From: Alphaproteobacteria bacterium
GTDB taxonomy: Bacteria; Pseudomonadota; Alphaproteobacteria; Thalassobaculales; Thalassobaculaceae
Length of the DNA: 6,745 bases
NCBI GenBank assembly: GCA_028822575.1
Contig: JAPKDN010000181.1
Location: 1-6,745, forward strand
Direction of reading: 5' to 3'
The translations under genes were made by a program, and so were the position numbers. The notes beneath the pieces are model-generated. The model saw only the letters and a program-made list of their open reading frames with translations, ran no database searches and had not been told where the DNA came from. Positions 6,176-6,745 of this stretch are shown piece after piece (the stretch's first letter is position 1; every line of letters begins with the position of its first letter).

Positions 6176-6207
6176 GTCGCACTGTTGCCTCCTGGCATAA
6201 CAGCGAC
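6176..6207. terminator. Imperfect hairpin after the nitrile hydratase operon
   Basis: GTCGC (6176-6180) pairs with GCGAC (6203-6207), TGTT (6183-6186) with AACA (6199-6202), and GCC (6187-6189) with GGC (6194-6196) around a TCCT loop. That makes 12 pairs with two 2-base bulges (AC and AT). It begins about 70 bases after the accessory gene's stop, between convergent genes. There is no T-run on either side, so it is not a classic rho-independent terminator; a 3'-end stabilising hairpin or a chance structure are alternatives. Confidence 0.3.
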
Positions 6208-6298
6208 CAATGGGCTTCAATCGGAGAAGTCGCAAAATCACTTGATGGTGGACATTGGTCGTGTGGTGCTCAAGGTCTCAAGGTGACCCGAATCGGTC

Positions 6299-6745
6299 TT
6301 AGCGTTCAGTGCTCAACAAGCTTGTAATAAGCCCAAGAAATGCGGCACCAGCAATTTTGTTGATTATAGATTAAGCCCTCGATGGCTTCCTCGTTTACTC
6401 CGCGACTAACCCAGAAAACCAGGCTATGGAGCCAAATACCATTAGCGTTACCATTATGAACAATGCTCCAAAAATAATGATCTGCCAAGTCATGGTCCCG
6501 TTTTTCGGTTCTGCAAATTGTGGAAGAAAAGCTAGAAAGAAAATGGCAACCTTTGGATTGGTAATGTTTACAATTATGCCACGGGCGTGCAGGTCGCCTC
6601 CTGAGGCTGATACGCCATTACTATTTGCCTCTATGTTGGCTTTCGAACGAAACGCTGACTAAGTCAAATAAACAACATAATCGGCCCCAATGATTTTCAA
6701 TGCTGTGAACGCAGCTGCTGACGAAGCGAATATAGCTGCTACTCC
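6299..6745 (-). pseudogene. LysE/RhtB-family amino-acid exporter pseudogene (C-terminal part, runs off the window)
   Basis: Read leftward from 6745 in one frame, the translation shows the typical parts of LysE-family translocators in order: GVAAIFASSAAAFTALKIIGADYVVYL (6745-6665), a polar loop with SAFRSKAN, the signature NITNPKVAIFFLAFLPQF (about 6568-6515), a hydrophobic helix IIIFGALFIMVTLMVFGSI, and the last helix NKIAGAAFLGLITSLL before a normal TAA at 6301-6299. Three stops break the frame: TAG at 6661-6659, TAA at 6397-6395 and TAA at 6373-6371. No frameshift is needed, so decay is by point mutation and looks recent. Intact family members are about 200-210 residues; 148 codons are in view, and the N-terminus lies outside. 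It would have been an inner-membrane exporter of amino acids or similar small molecules. The gene faces the nitrile hydratase operon and is lower in GC than it, consistent with a different history. Confidence 0.8.

Noticed and set aside
6112..6327. Plus-strand open frame starting MKSRSPSTRYSS after the accessory gene
   Set aside because: No ribosome site and no recognisable family; its end overlaps the LysE relic, and its codon use is not gene-like. A short hypothetical protein cannot be fully excluded.

Overview
The window reads as high-GC proteobacterial chromosome. An alphaproteobacterium is my best guess from codon use, short gene overlaps and gene content; this is inference, not a match to a named species. 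It holds two compact, complete gene blocks transcribed away from each other, flanked on both sides by lower-GC, decayed sequence.

Left edge (1-811): a possible start of a leftward gene at the very edge with a helix-turn-helix-like N-terminus; then about 430 bases with nothing recognisable; then a short, frameshifted C-terminal relic that resembles a class III aminotransferase.

Left block (812-3845, minus strand): three genes joined by two ATGA stop/start overlaps. In order of transcription they encode an isopenicillin-N-synthase-type non-heme iron oxygenase, a 3-hydroxyisobutyrate-dehydrogenase-type NAD(P) oxidoreductase and a beta-lactamase-fold serine hydrolase/esterase. The tight coupling suggests one small catabolic or modification pathway (oxygenation, dehydrogenation, ester or amide hydrolysis), but the substrate cannot be read from the sequence.

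Central gap (3846-4486): a divergent intergenic region of about 640 bases with an 18-bp palindrome (8-bp arms) near its middle, a candidate operator. A TTGACA hexamer faces the left block. No convincing gene is seen.

Right block (4487-6106, plus strand): a complete cobalt-type nitrile hydratase operon, alpha subunit, beta subunit and nitrile hydratase accessory (activator) protein, all overlapping. The alpha subunit has the Cys-Thr-Leu-Cys-Ser-Cys-Tyr metal-binding signature of the cobalt class. The enzyme hydrates nitriles to amides. No amidase and no cobalt transporter gene lies in the window.

Right edge (6107-6745): a short gap with an imperfect hairpin, then the C-terminal part of a LysE/RhtB-family amino-acid exporter on the minus strand. 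It is still readable in one frame but interrupted by three stop codons, so it is a pseudogene that continues beyond the window.
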